From NCBI GenBank assembly GCA_028821575.1, contig JAPPFW010000058.1, positions 62,001-126,000 on the forward strand: a stretch of 64,000 nt of DNA, in the 5' to 3' direction. The notes under the pieces were generated by a model, which saw nothing but the letters and a program-made list of their open reading frames with translations, had not been told where the DNA came from and did not search any database. Shown here in pieces: positions 16,870 to 24,861 of this stretch. The position numbers were made by a program, and so were the translations under genes. Position 1 is the first letter of the stretch. Each line of letters begins with the position of its first letter. Source of the DNA: a bacterium. Lineage in GTDB: Bacteria; Actinomycetota; Acidimicrobiia; Spongiisociales; Spongiisociaceae.

Positions 16870-17499
16870 TTACCCGAGTGCCTCGAGGGCCACCCCGTGC
16901 CCTATCTCCACCTCGGCCTCGCTACCGGCGAGGATCAAGCGGCCGCTGGCGCCATGAAGCCTGACGAGGATCATGCGGAGCGAGGTGTGCTTCTCGACTT
17001 CGTTGGCGGCCAGCGCCACGTAGGCGGCGGGTTCCGTCTCCACAACCAGCATGGCGTCGCCTTCCCTGAGCCGGCCGCGGACGCCCATCCGGTTCACGAG
17101 GCCAGCTTCGGTGCCGGTTACGTTGTTAACAATGCGGGTGGTGACCGACGAGGGCGCTAGCCCGGGGGCCGAGGAACTGCCGATCATCGCCAGGATGATG
17201 GTTCCAGCCTGGCGGACGGCGTCCGGGTTGGCCGAATGGAGTTCCAGCGTCCCGTACCGCCGCTCAGCGACCAGCATCGAGGAGTCGGTCTCGGTGCTCT
17301 TCAGCGCCGCGTTGGCCAGGGAGAACACCAGCGTGGCCGGTGCCACCTCAACATAGAGCTGCGCCATCCCCTCCAGTGCCGAGCCTTCCGGGTGGTCCCT
17401 TCCCACGTAGGCCGCCCAGGTCGGCTGCATCTTGTCGACGTACACGTAGGCGCGCAGGGCGTTGCCGCTCCCGCCGCCCGATTGCCCTGGACTCGTCAC
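16870..17499 (-). CDS. BMC-T shell protein (tandem BMC domains)
   Basis: The start chosen is a GTG at 17499, five bases after GGGAGG and one base past the TGA of the BMC-P gene, giving 209 residues. A longer frame to 17553 would overlap that gene. The first BMC domain runs from RAYVYVDKMQPTWAAY to GTIILAMIG, and a second, degenerate or permuted one from EGDAMLVVETEPAAYVAL to HGVALEAL. The two-domain layout and ~210-residue length match trimeric shell proteins of the EutL/BMC-T class, which form pseudohexameric tiles, often with a gated pore. It lies in the shell operon between BMC-P and the cyclophilin-like gene. Confidence 0.82.
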   Translation of the reverse strand: MTSPGQSGGGSGNALRAYVYVDKMQPTWAAYVGRDHPEGSALEGMAQLYVEVAPATLVFSLANAALKSTETDSSMLVAERRYGTLELHSANPDAVRQAGTIILAMIGSSSAPGLAPSSVTTRIVNNVTGTEAGLVNRMGVRGRLREGDAMLVVETEPAAYVALAANEVEKHTSLRMILVRLHGASGRLILAGSEAEVEIGHGVALEALG

Positions 17500-17500
17500 C

Positions 17501-17767
17501 TCATCCTCCCGGGTCGTGGCTTGCTTCGTCAACGATGCCGACAATGGTCGCATCGGTCGGCACCGACGCGGTGGCGTCGGGGATCCTCGCCGCGCTTCCC
17601 TGGGCGACGAGCACCAGGTCCCCGGCCCCGGCGCCTACGGCATCCACCGCCACGAATGACAAGGCGGGGTCACCGCCCTCCTGCCGGACCACCAGCAGCC
17701 TGGCGCCTCCCACACCGCCGGCGCGCACCGTCGCGACGGTGCTTCCCGTAACACGGCACAACAACAT
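17501..17767 (-). CDS. BMC-P vertex protein (EutN/CcmL family)
   Basis: This 88-residue protein starts MLLCRVTGSTVATVRAG and contains ARLLVVRQ, FVAVDAVGAGAGDLVLVAQG and TIVGIVDE, all standard for EutN/CcmL pentamers. These proteins close the vertices of polyhedral bacterial microcompartments. Length and motif order match the family (85-100 residues). It is one gene downstream of the BMC-H protein, and its TGA sits one base before the GTG start of BMC-T. Having hexamer, trimer and pentamer genes side by side is the minimum set needed for a closed shell. Confidence 0.92.
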   Translation of the reverse strand: MLLCRVTGSTVATVRAGGVGGARLLVVRQEGGDPALSFVAVDAVGAGAGDLVLVAQGSAARIPDATASVPTDATIVGIVDEASHDPGG

Positions 17768-17845
17768 CTATGTCTCCTCGCTCTCGCTCCGCCCGCTGTT
17801 TCCCACGGCCCGTCCGTTCACTCAGTTCGGACAGGCCCACGGGAG

Positions 17846-18124
17846 TCAGCCGTCGAGCAGAGCGCTCACTTTCCCCAAGTCCTCATGGGGCTTGGGAATC
17901 AGATGGGCCGCGACGAGATCCCCCACCTTCTTGGCCGCGGAGGCGCCGACGTCCACCGCCGACTTCACCGCGCCGACCTCGCCCTGCACCATGACCGTGA
18001 CGTAACCGCCACCGATCACATCGCGGCCGATGATCTCGACGCGGGCTGCCTTGGCCATCGCGTCGGCCGCCTCAATGGCGCCTACCAGCCCGCGGGTCTC
18101 GATCAACCCAAGAGCACCATCCAT
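17846..18124 (-). CDS. BMC-H shell protein (PduA/EutM type)
   Basis: The 92-residue product begins ALGLIETRGLVGAIEAADAM, the classic start of a single-domain BMC hexamer. It continues VEIIGRDVIGGGYVTVMVQG, in which the GGG region lines the central pore, and ends VGAVKSAVDVGASAAKKVG. Hexamers of this type form the facets of the compartment and let small polar metabolites pass. It lies 23 bases behind the aldehyde dehydrogenase stop and 78 bases ahead of BMC-P, all on the same strand. Confidence 0.95.
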   Translation of the reverse strand: MDGALGLIETRGLVGAIEAADAMAKAARVEIIGRDVIGGGYVTVMVQGEVGAVKSAVDVGASAAKKVGDLVAAHLIPKPHEDLGKVSALLDG

Positions 18125-18147
18125 GATCCAACCTCCCCGAGATTGCG

Positions 18148-19941
18148 TCAGTTGTCCTCGTACCAGTCGTTGAACCCACGTCCGATGTTGACGTGGACGT
18201 TCTTGGTCTCCATATACTCGTGCAGCGACTCCAGGCCAAGGTCGTGGCCCGTGCCGCTCTCCTTGTAGCCACCGAAGGGCGCCTCGCTCGGGTACACACC
18301 GAAGTGGTTGACCCAGATCGAGCCGGCCTCCAAGTCCCGAGCCACTCTATGCGCCCTGCCGACATCGGTGGTCCAGATTCCGGCCGCCAATCCGTAACGG
18401 ACGTCGTTGGCCAGCCGCACGGCCTCCTCCTCGCCGCTGAAGGGCATCACCACCGCCACCGGGCCGAATATCTCCTCCTGCGCTATCCTGAACCCGGGTT
18501 CGACGTTGACGAAGGCGGTCGGCCTGATGAAGTTGCCCCGGGCCAGTTCGGGATCGTCGGGCGGAGTACCTCCCCCCAGGACGGTGGCCCCCTCGGCCTG
18601 ACCGATCTCCACGTACTCGTAGACCCGCTCCATCTGCCGCTCGTTCACCAGCGGACCCAGTTGCGTCCGCCACCGCCACGGCAGCCCGATCCTGATCGCC
18701 GCCGCCCTGGCCGCGAACCGCTCCACGAATTCGTCGTATACCGACCGCTCCACCAGGATCCGCGAGCCGGCTGAGCACACCTGCCCCTGGGCCAGGTAGA
18801 TCCCGAACAGGGTGCCGGACACCGCCCGTTCGAGGTCAGCGTCGGCGAATACGATCGACGGTGACTTGCCGCCCAACTCCAGGGAGACCCGCTTGATGGT
18901 CCCGGCCGATCCCCGCATCACGGAGCGGCCGACGACCGTCGACCCCGTGAAGGCGATCTTGTCGACCCCGCGGTGCTCGACCAGAGCTTGCCCCGCCACC
19001 TCTCCGGCCCCCGGCACGACGTTGAACACGCCGGGTGGCAGGCCGGCTTCCAGGCAGATCCGCCCCAACTCGATGCTGGAGAGCGGCGCCAACTCCGGCG
19101 GCTTGAGAACCACGGTGTTCCCGGCCGCGAGCGCCGCGGCGGACTTGCGGCAGGCGATGTGGAGCGGGAAGTTCCAGGGGATGATCATGCCCACCACCCC
19201 CATCGGCTCCTTGCGCACGTAGTCGAGCGAGTCCTGCGGAAGCGCCAGCACCCTCCCGTCGATGGCTCGCACCAGGCCCTGGAAGAACCGGAAGGGATCC
19301 CAGGACGCCGGGAGGTCGATCAGTGTGGTCTCCCTTATCGGCCTGCCCACGTCCTGGCTCTCCACCTTGGCTAGGAATTCGTGTTCCCGCTCTATCCGTT
19401 CAGCTACCTTGAGCAACAGGTCGGCGCGTTCGGCGGGATCGAGCACGCGCCACTCGCGGAAGGCCCGCCGGGCTGCCCCTACGGCCAGGTCGATGTCATC
19501 GGTGGTGGCGGATGCGACCTCGACGATGGTTTCGTTGGTGGCCGGGTCGACCGAACGGTTGGTGGCCCCTCCGGTGGCGTCCCGGAACTCACCGTCGATC
19601 AGGAGCTTCGGGTGCATGCGGGCGGGGTCCGGAAGTCCCTCGAAGCGGGGCCCGGCGGCTTGGGTCGGCCCCGCCTGAGCCGGCGCGGCGTCCCTTGGTG
19701 TGACCGTCGGCGAGGGGACGCGGGACGGAGGCGGAACCCTGGACTGCCGGCCAGGAGAAGGCCGATCAACCTCAGCTGGCCGGGGAGCGGCCAAGCGGGA
19801 CCCCTCCACCAACCTCACGCCCAGCCGGTGGGCCTCGTCGAGGGCCGCGTCGGTCAGCACGGTCCCCTCGCGCATCATCAACTCGAACTCGCCGACCTCA
19901 GCCAACTCCCGGATGTCCTCGGTGGTGACGAATCGTCTCAT
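18148..19941 (-). CDS. Microcompartment-associated aldehyde dehydrogenase with N-terminal extension
   Basis: Of 597 residues, the last ~480 are a complete NAD(P)-dependent aldehyde dehydrogenase: IIPWNFPLHIACRK, FTGSTVVG, general base in LELGGKSPS and catalytic Cys in GQVCSAGSR. These features are typical of enzymes that oxidise aldehydes to acids, not the CoA-acylating PduP/EutE type. The first ~50 residues (TTEDIRELAEVG to LGVRLVEGS) form a separate domain shared with the 16314 gene, joined by a Pro/Ala/Arg-rich linker (~50-95). That layout fits a cargo-targeting domain. The gene leads directly into the BMC-H, BMC-P and BMC-T genes. RMM-type compartments also pair a shell with an aldehyde dehydrogenase. 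Confidence 0.88.
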   Translation of the reverse strand: MRRFVTTEDIRELAEVGEFELMMREGTVLTDAALDEAHRLGVRLVEGSRLAAPRPAEVDRPSPGRQSRVPPPSRVPSPTVTPRDAAPAQAGPTQAAGPRFEGLPDPARMHPKLLIDGEFRDATGGATNRSVDPATNETIVEVASATTDDIDLAVGAARRAFREWRVLDPAERADLLLKVAERIEREHEFLAKVESQDVGRPIRETTLIDLPASWDPFRFFQGLVRAIDGRVLALPQDSLDYVRKEPMGVVGMIIPWNFPLHIACRKSAAALAAGNTVVLKPPELAPLSSIELGRICLEAGLPPGVFNVVPGAGEVAGQALVEHRGVDKIAFTGSTVVGRSVMRGSAGTIKRVSLELGGKSPSIVFADADLERAVSGTLFGIYLAQGQVCSAGSRILVERSVYDEFVERFAARAAAIRIGLPWRWRTQLGPLVNERQMERVYEYVEIGQAEGATVLGGGTPPDDPELARGNFIRPTAFVNVEPGFRIAQEEIFGPVAVVMPFSGEEEAVRLANDVRYGLAAGIWTTDVGRAHRVARDLEAGSIWVNHFGVYPSEAPFGGYKESGTGHDLGLESLHEYMETKNVHVNIGRGFNDWYEDN

Positions 19942-19953
19942 AGCGCCCTCACC

Positions 19954-20769
19954 TCAGACCAGCTCATCGACTATGCCCCTCGCCTCGGACAAGGTCAGCA
20001 CCTGGTACGGGTCCTGAGCCACCCGGGTACGGAAGTCGGCCACGGTCCAGGGGTCGCCGCCGTACTCCCGGTCCTCATCGGTGAGCTCCTTGGGTTCGAG
20101 GAGGGCCCCGGGGGTGTGGATGCAGGCCACCTCCTGGGAGGTCATCCCGTCCGGCGCCAGCCCGATCCACATCAGCCCCAGGTCGGGGCGGGCCAGGAAG
20201 AAGGGGGGAACCCCGAGATCGAAGCCGCGCTCCGCCAGGCTGTCGACCAGGAACGGGGCCAGGTCGTGGGGATGCAGATCGGTGTGGAGGTAGGTGTGGA
20301 AGTGCTCGGTCTCGTCATCGGCGTACCACCCCAATACCTGCTGCCAGTGGTCGGACGCGATGTAGGAGAGGATGCCCTCCCGATCCGCATCGGTGGCCCT
20401 TCTCGGACCGACATCGCCCAGGTAGCTGCGCTCCCCCCCGTCGGTCCAGACGTCCAGGAAGTCCTCGTGGTGGTCGGCGATCACCGACGAGTCGTCGTAG
20501 CGCCATACCACGTTGACTACCGGCCTGATCTCCGGATAGATCTTGATCCAGCCCCATTCGCCGACGAACGCGTGGCCCACGTTGCGCACCCGGCGGCCGA
20601 TCCGGTCCAAATACTCCACGAACAGGAACTCGAGCGAGAGCGGGTGGACCACGGTGGTCACCTTGGCCTCGAAGAAGCTCACTCCCGGATCGTCGAGCAG
20701 GCCCTGGGCGTCCGCCCACGCGTCCGACCGGAAGAAATCGAGCAGCCCGTCCCGAAGCGTCGTGGACAT
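19954..20769 (-). CDS. Unrecognised protein family, paralogue of 32570-33379
   Basis: The 271-residue protein has no domain recognised here. It clearly matches the 269-residue product at 32570 along its length: FFRSDAWADA against FFRSDYWAEN, VHPLSLEFLFVEY against VHPVTLEFLFERY, and shared ASDHWQQ, EHFHTYLHTDLHPHDLA, FFLARPDLGLMWIG and PYQVLTLSEAR. It has no signal peptide or membrane segment, so it is probably cytoplasmic. Conserved His/Asp clusters could bind a metal. It ends 12 bases before the aldehyde dehydrogenase start in the microcompartment operon. Both copies lie close to a type-B phosphotriesterase-like gene (22440 and 31486), which implies a linked job. Confidence 0.75.
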   Translation of the reverse strand: MSTTLRDGLLDFFRSDAWADAQGLLDDPGVSFFEAKVTTVVHPLSLEFLFVEYLDRIGRRVRNVGHAFVGEWGWIKIYPEIRPVVNVVWRYDDSSVIADHHEDFLDVWTDGGERSYLGDVGPRRATDADREGILSYIASDHWQQVLGWYADDETEHFHTYLHTDLHPHDLAPFLVDSLAERGFDLGVPPFFLARPDLGLMWIGLAPDGMTSQEVACIHTPGALLEPKELTDEDREYGGDPWTVADFRTRVAQDPYQVLTLSEARGIVDELV

Positions 20770-20826
20770 CCAGACCAGCCGGCGTCTAGCCCGGCCGTCC
20801 GGGCGAGGCTGGGTCAGCCGGGGCCA

Positions 20827-21885
20827 TCACAGGTGGATGACTTGTTGTGTCTCGGCCGACTCGTAGGCGGCGAACACCACCTCCATCGTCTTGGCGTTGT
20901 CAGACGCCACCGTGACCGGAGGGATGCCGTTGTCCAGGTAGTCGAGGAATGCCATGTAGCACCCCACGGTGCCCTCCCGGAGCTCGTCGGCCGGCCAGGG
21001 CGCCGAGTACCCCACGGTGTGCCCGCCCGGGGGCTTGGTGTCCGTGGGGGGATAGTGCCAGCCCTCGAGGCCCGGCTTGTCGGTGTACAGCTTGTAAGGG
21101 TGGTCGGGCTGGTTGATGAAGATCGAGCCGATGGTGCCGTCAATACGCATGCGCATCACGTACTGGTCGCCGCGGGCCGACACCCAGCACTCGTCGATGC
21201 GGGCGATTACCCCGTTGTCGAACTCCATCGTGATCATCGCGAAGTTCTCGCCGGCCAACTGCTGGGTGGCGATCTGGCGGGTCATGGCGTGCACCCTCAC
21301 CACGTCTGCGTCGACCAGATGCCGGATCACGTCGATGTAGTGGACGTCCTGCTCGTACATGAGGAAACGTTCCTGGTCACGCCGGTAGGTGGGATCGATG
21401 TCGTTGATGAACTCCTCGACCCGCACGTGGAAGAGGTCGCCGATCAGCCCCGCGTCGATCCGCTGCTTGGCATCGACCAGGTCGGGGTACCACCAGAAGT
21501 TCTCGGCGATCATGAACTTGATCCCGCTGTCCTCCACGACCTGGACCAGTTCGGCTACCTCCTCCGGGGTTGCCGCCATCGGTTTCTCGCAGATGACATG
21601 CACGCCGGCCGCGGCCGCCGCCTTCGTCACCGCCAGGTGGAGGAAAGGCGGCACGCAGACCGAGACGATGTCGAGGTCGGCGTCGTCGATCATCTCCTCG
21701 AAGGAGCCGTAGACCGCCGGGATCCCGAACTCGTCCGCCCGCTGGCGGGCCAGGTCCGTGTTGAGGTCGGCGATCGCCACCGTCTCGACGCCTTCGACGC
21801 GCTGCTGGACAGGCAGGTGGTAGACCGAGGCGGCGAAGCCCGCCCCCACACATCCGATCCTGTAGTTACCGTCGCGTTCGGCCAC
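20827..21885 (-). CDS. Gfo/Idh/MocA-family oxidoreductase
   Basis: This 352-residue protein has the N-terminal Rossmann fold IGCVGAGFAASVYH (near residue 10), the NAD-site Asp in IADLNTD, and the family motif CEKPMAATPEEV around residue 100 carrying the catalytic Lys. The C-terminal half is the usual beta-sheet substrate domain. Members oxidise or reduce sugar- or inositol-type alcohols with NAD(P). It lies in the minus-strand run that leads to the aldehyde dehydrogenase and shell genes, 10 bases after the 157-residue gene. It may supply an alcohol or ketone step of the same pathway. Confidence 0.86.
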   Translation of the reverse strand: MAERDGNYRIGCVGAGFAASVYHLPVQQRVEGVETVAIADLNTDLARQRADEFGIPAVYGSFEEMIDDADLDIVSVCVPPFLHLAVTKAAAAAGVHVICEKPMAATPEEVAELVQVVEDSGIKFMIAENFWWYPDLVDAKQRIDAGLIGDLFHVRVEEFINDIDPTYRRDQERFLMYEQDVHYIDVIRHLVDADVVRVHAMTRQIATQQLAGENFAMITMEFDNGVIARIDECWVSARGDQYVMRMRIDGTIGSIFINQPDHPYKLYTDKPGLEGWHYPPTDTKPPGGHTVGYSAPWPADELREGTVGCYMAFLDYLDNGIPPVTVASDNAKTMEVVFAAYESAETQQVIHL

Positions 21886-21895
21886 CGCTCCTCCT

Positions 21896-22369
21896 CTAGT
21901 GGTCTAGGTCCATTTCCGCGTATCTGGCGCTTATGTCGTCCCATGGAACCAGAGTGTCGGCCCACCAGTGGAGCCGGCCCAGGTAGACGCTCAGTTCGTG
22001 GGTGTATGCCAGGTACTCCTCCCGGGTCTCCATGTGGTCCAGCGCGTCGAGCGAACTCCGGACCAGGTCGACGCTGTCGTCCAGCCCGTACCAGTTGTGC
22101 AGGATGCCGAGTTGAGCATCGCAGAACATCCGCACCACCTGCTTGAGCGTCTCCAAGTCGAGCGAGGGATCCCGCCCGGCGTTGCGCAGCACGGCCATGT
22201 CGTCGGCGAAGGCCCTGGTGTTCTCCTCGGCGCAGATGATCATCGGCCATCCGTAGCCCTTGGTCCCCCGCCGCGTGCGCAGCCGGCGCACCTCCTCCGG
22301 CATCTCGTGCCAGATGGCGTTGGTGGCTCGGTTGAGCACCTCGATGGTGTTGGCAACCCTGTAGTCCAT
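21896..22369 (-). CDS. Unrecognised small helical protein
   Basis: The 157-residue product starts MDYRVANTIEVLNRATNAI and looks mainly alpha-helical. It contains RRLRTRRGTKGYGWPMI, a Trp-rich stretch GRLHWWADTLVPWDD and many acidic residues. No family is recognised, and no signal peptide or membrane segment is seen. It sits in tight spacing upstream of the Gfo/Idh/MocA gene and downstream of the phosphotriesterase-like gene in the microcompartment-proximal operon. Coding status is supported by this spacing and by a stop that fits the operon. Confidence 0.65.
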   Translation of the reverse strand: MDYRVANTIEVLNRATNAIWHEMPEEVRRLRTRRGTKGYGWPMIICAEENTRAFADDMAVLRNAGRDPSLDLETLKQVVRMFCDAQLGILHNWYGLDDSVDLVRSSLDALDHMETREEYLAYTHELSVYLGRLHWWADTLVPWDDISARYAEMDLDH

Positions 22370-22439
22370 AAGTCGGCCTATCCTATCGGCCGCCGTTACC
22401 GCAGTGCCACCCGCAACCCCCGATCCTGCACTGAGGGCT

Positions 22440-23486
22440 TCATGCCGTCCTCATAGCGAGGGTTAGGGCCCGGGACGGGTTGTCGATGACGGCTCCGTAG
22501 AGGTTGTCAACCGACATACCCCGCTCCCTGAGCGACGGGAGGATCACGTTCATGATGTGGTCCCAGCCGGGCCCGCCGAAGTGTGACAACCGGGCCTTGA
22601 GGCCGATGTCGTGGGAGAACAGGAGCTTGTCGTCCAAGCCGGCCTCCACCATCCACTCCACGGTCGACATCCGGTCGTCGTCGGACACGTAGACCCCGTC
22701 GGTCGGGCAGGGGTGGCCCCAGTCGTCCAACTCCAGGAACGTGTCATAGGAGGCGATCTCCTTCAGGTATGGCTGGTCGTCGGTGCACAGGTCCAGATGT
22801 CCGGCGATCACCCGGCTGGGATGGACGCCGTGGTCCTCGATCAGGAACTCGAGGATGGACGGCATCAAGCGCTGCTCGTGGAGGGCATGGATCTGGATAG
22901 CCGCGCCCGTGGCATGGTGGGTGATGGCGGACGCCTCAAGCACCTTCCACTCGTTGAGCGTGACGGGGTCGGAGGTGCCGATCTCCCCGATCAGTCCGCA
23001 GCGGATATCGGTTCCATCGGCGCCGGTGGTGATGTCGCCGATCATCCCGTCGGCCAACTCCTCGGCGGTCATCGAGTCCACGTACCAGGGATGGGCATGG
23101 TCAACGTAATACCCGGTGCCCGAGATGATGTTGATCCCGACGTCGTCGGCGATCTTGCGGAGCCCCCACACATCCCTTCCGAGACCCAGGTTCGACGAGT
23201 CGACCACGCTACGGCCCTGGGCCATCTTGAACCGCCTGATCTCCTGCGCGCTGAGCCGCCAGTCGGTGTTGATCAGGTTGTCCCGGCTTCGGTACGGGAA
23301 CTCCCGGAGTAGCGCAGCGTTGTGGGGCGTGACGGGGACGTACGAATCGGAGCCCAGACCGCGGTGGTTTCCCTCCAGGAACCACATCAGGCACGTGAAG
23401 AGGAGATGCTCGTGCATCAGGGTTACTCCGAGTTGATCCGGCTCGATGGGACCGTTGACGGTGATGATCTTGCCGAGGTCTTTCAT
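22440..23486 (-). CDS. Phosphotriesterase-family hydrolase (type B)
   Basis: The start at 23486 gives MKDLGKIITVNGPIEPDQ, with GGAGG four bases ahead, and matches the N-terminus of the paralogue at 31486. A longer frame is not supported. The 348-residue barrel carries LMHEHLLFT, LIGEIGTSD with Glu at the bridging position, IQIHALHEQ, VIAGHLDL and LFSHDIGLK, the full metal set. Together with 31486 it forms a group distinct from the 15099/36871 type, with VNGPIEP at the N-terminus and the insert FLEGNHRGLGSDS. The substrate is unknown; lactones or phospho- or carboxylic esters are possible. It is downstream of the M24 peptidase gene on the same strand. Confidence 0.86.
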   Translation of the reverse strand: MKDLGKIITVNGPIEPDQLGVTLMHEHLLFTCLMWFLEGNHRGLGSDSYVPVTPHNAALLREFPYRSRDNLINTDWRLSAQEIRRFKMAQGRSVVDSSNLGLGRDVWGLRKIADDVGINIISGTGYYVDHAHPWYVDSMTAEELADGMIGDITTGADGTDIRCGLIGEIGTSDPVTLNEWKVLEASAITHHATGAAIQIHALHEQRLMPSILEFLIEDHGVHPSRVIAGHLDLCTDDQPYLKEIASYDTFLELDDWGHPCPTDGVYVSDDDRMSTVEWMVEAGLDDKLLFSHDIGLKARLSHFGGPGWDHIMNVILPSLRERGMSVDNLYGAVIDNPSRALTLAMRTA

Positions 23487-23551
23487 GGATCCTCCGTCGT
23501 CATGTCCAGCCGACACTAGTGGCCTGTCCGCGACGAAGCCCTGAGCGGGAC

Positions 23552-24691
23552 TCACTCATAGGGCGGAACCGGGCACTCCGTGAACACCTCGGCGCCATCC
23601 TCCTTGATTACCAGGACGTCTTCGATCGTGTAGGCACCGACACCCGGTACTCCCATGATCAACTCCAGGGTCATCACGACATTGGGCTGCAGGACGACAT
23701 CGGGTGTCTGATCGGCGAGCCACGGCATCTCGACGACCTCGATCCCTATACCGTGGCTGGCGTGGATCAGGTGCACGGGATCAACGCCGTTGTCCTGGAG
23801 TACATCCCGGATGGTCCGGTCCATCAGGCCGAAGGTCACGCCGGCTCGCATCACCTCCAGGGCCGCCTTCCTGGCCTCGAGCATCCCCCGCCTCACTCTT
23901 CTCAGCGCCGCCGGAGCCGGACCGAAATGGGAGGTGCGCGTAAAGTCGGAGCGGTAGCCCTTGTACTTGGCTCCCAGATCGATCATGACCGAGTCGCCCC
24001 TGCCGATCCTTCGCTCGGTGGCGCCGTAGGTAATGCCACCGAACCTCTCGCCCGAGGAGACGATCGGGGAATAGGCGACGTTGTGGGCGCCGTGGCCGAG
24101 CATGGACTCCATCGCGGCCGAAGCGACATCGACTTCCCTCATCCCGTAGATGCCGGGGAGTATGTCGACCATCGCCAGGTCCGCGATACGTGCCGACCTC
24201 CGCGACCGGTTCACCTCCTCGTCCGACTTGACCATGCGCTGCTCGTAGACCAGACGGGTCGCGTCGACCAGTTCGACCGAGGGGAGGGCGCCGTCGAGAC
24301 GCCTGGATAGGTTGTGGGGAAGGAAGGTACCTTCGATCCCGAGTGCGCGGACATCCCCGGAAATGCGCCGTGCGACTACGGAGGCCGGGTCCTCGGGTTC
24401 GTCGTAGACGACGTGGTCCATCCAGGTGACCGTGTTCATGATCCCGGGGCTGGTGACCGCGTAGTAGATGAACTCGGCCTGGTCCCGGTCGATGTACACG
24501 AGCTTGCCGATCCCCTGGGATGTCTCCATAGGCTGGAAGTCGACCAGGTCGATGCCGGTGAGGTACTCGATGTTGCTCGGGCTGAGGACCACCAGGGCAT
24601 CGATACCAGCGCCCGCCATGCTCCGCCTCAACTCCCGGATCCGGCGCGTGAAGTCGTCGTATGGGTCGGGATCGGCCGGTGCTGCGTTCAT
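23552..24691 (-). CDS. M24-family metallopeptidase (Xaa-Pro peptidase/creatinase fold)
   Basis: Starting at MNAAPADPDPYDDF gives 379 residues; upstream in-frame starts up to 24835 exist. An N-terminal creatinase-type domain (SPSNIEYLTGIDLV) precedes the pita-bread domain. That domain keeps all five metal ligands: two Asp in MIDLGAKYKGYRSDF, His in HASHGIGIE, and Glu in TLELIMG and TIEDVLVI. True creatinases lack these metal ligands, so a Xaa-Pro aminopeptidase or dipeptidase role is favoured. The gene leads a minus-strand run into the phosphotriesterase-like and microcompartment genes and is divergent from the nitrilase-family gene at 24862. Confidence 0.82.
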   Translation of the reverse strand: MNAAPADPDPYDDFTRRIRELRRSMAGAGIDALVVLSPSNIEYLTGIDLVDFQPMETSQGIGKLVYIDRDQAEFIYYAVTSPGIMNTVTWMDHVVYDEPEDPASVVARRISGDVRALGIEGTFLPHNLSRRLDGALPSVELVDATRLVYEQRMVKSDEEVNRSRRSARIADLAMVDILPGIYGMREVDVASAAMESMLGHGAHNVAYSPIVSSGERFGGITYGATERRIGRGDSVMIDLGAKYKGYRSDFTRTSHFGPAPAALRRVRRGMLEARKAALEVMRAGVTFGLMDRTIRDVLQDNGVDPVHLIHASHGIGIEVVEMPWLADQTPDVVLQPNVVMTLELIMGVPGVGAYTIEDVLVIKEDGAEVFTECPVPPYE

Positions 24692-24861
24692 CGTCTCGGG
24701 ACTTCGTTGCGCATTCGTCTCTAATTGCTGCAGACTGTCGCCGCTCGAACGGCTTATCACCGAGCTTACGGCGGGTTGAGGCTCCGCGCCTGCACCATCC
24801 TGAACTGAGAGCCGGGAGGCGGCGTATCGTGGCACAATACGTCCCGACCAGGAGACACAGC

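Noticed and set aside
19381-22146. Very long open frame (921 codons) on the plus strand
   Set aside because: It lies opposite well-supported minus-strand genes and has the His/Val/Asp/Arg-rich composition of antisense frames in GC-rich DNA.
23552-24691. Creatinase
   Set aside because: The fold fits, but all five metal ligands of M24 peptidases are kept, which creatinases lack.
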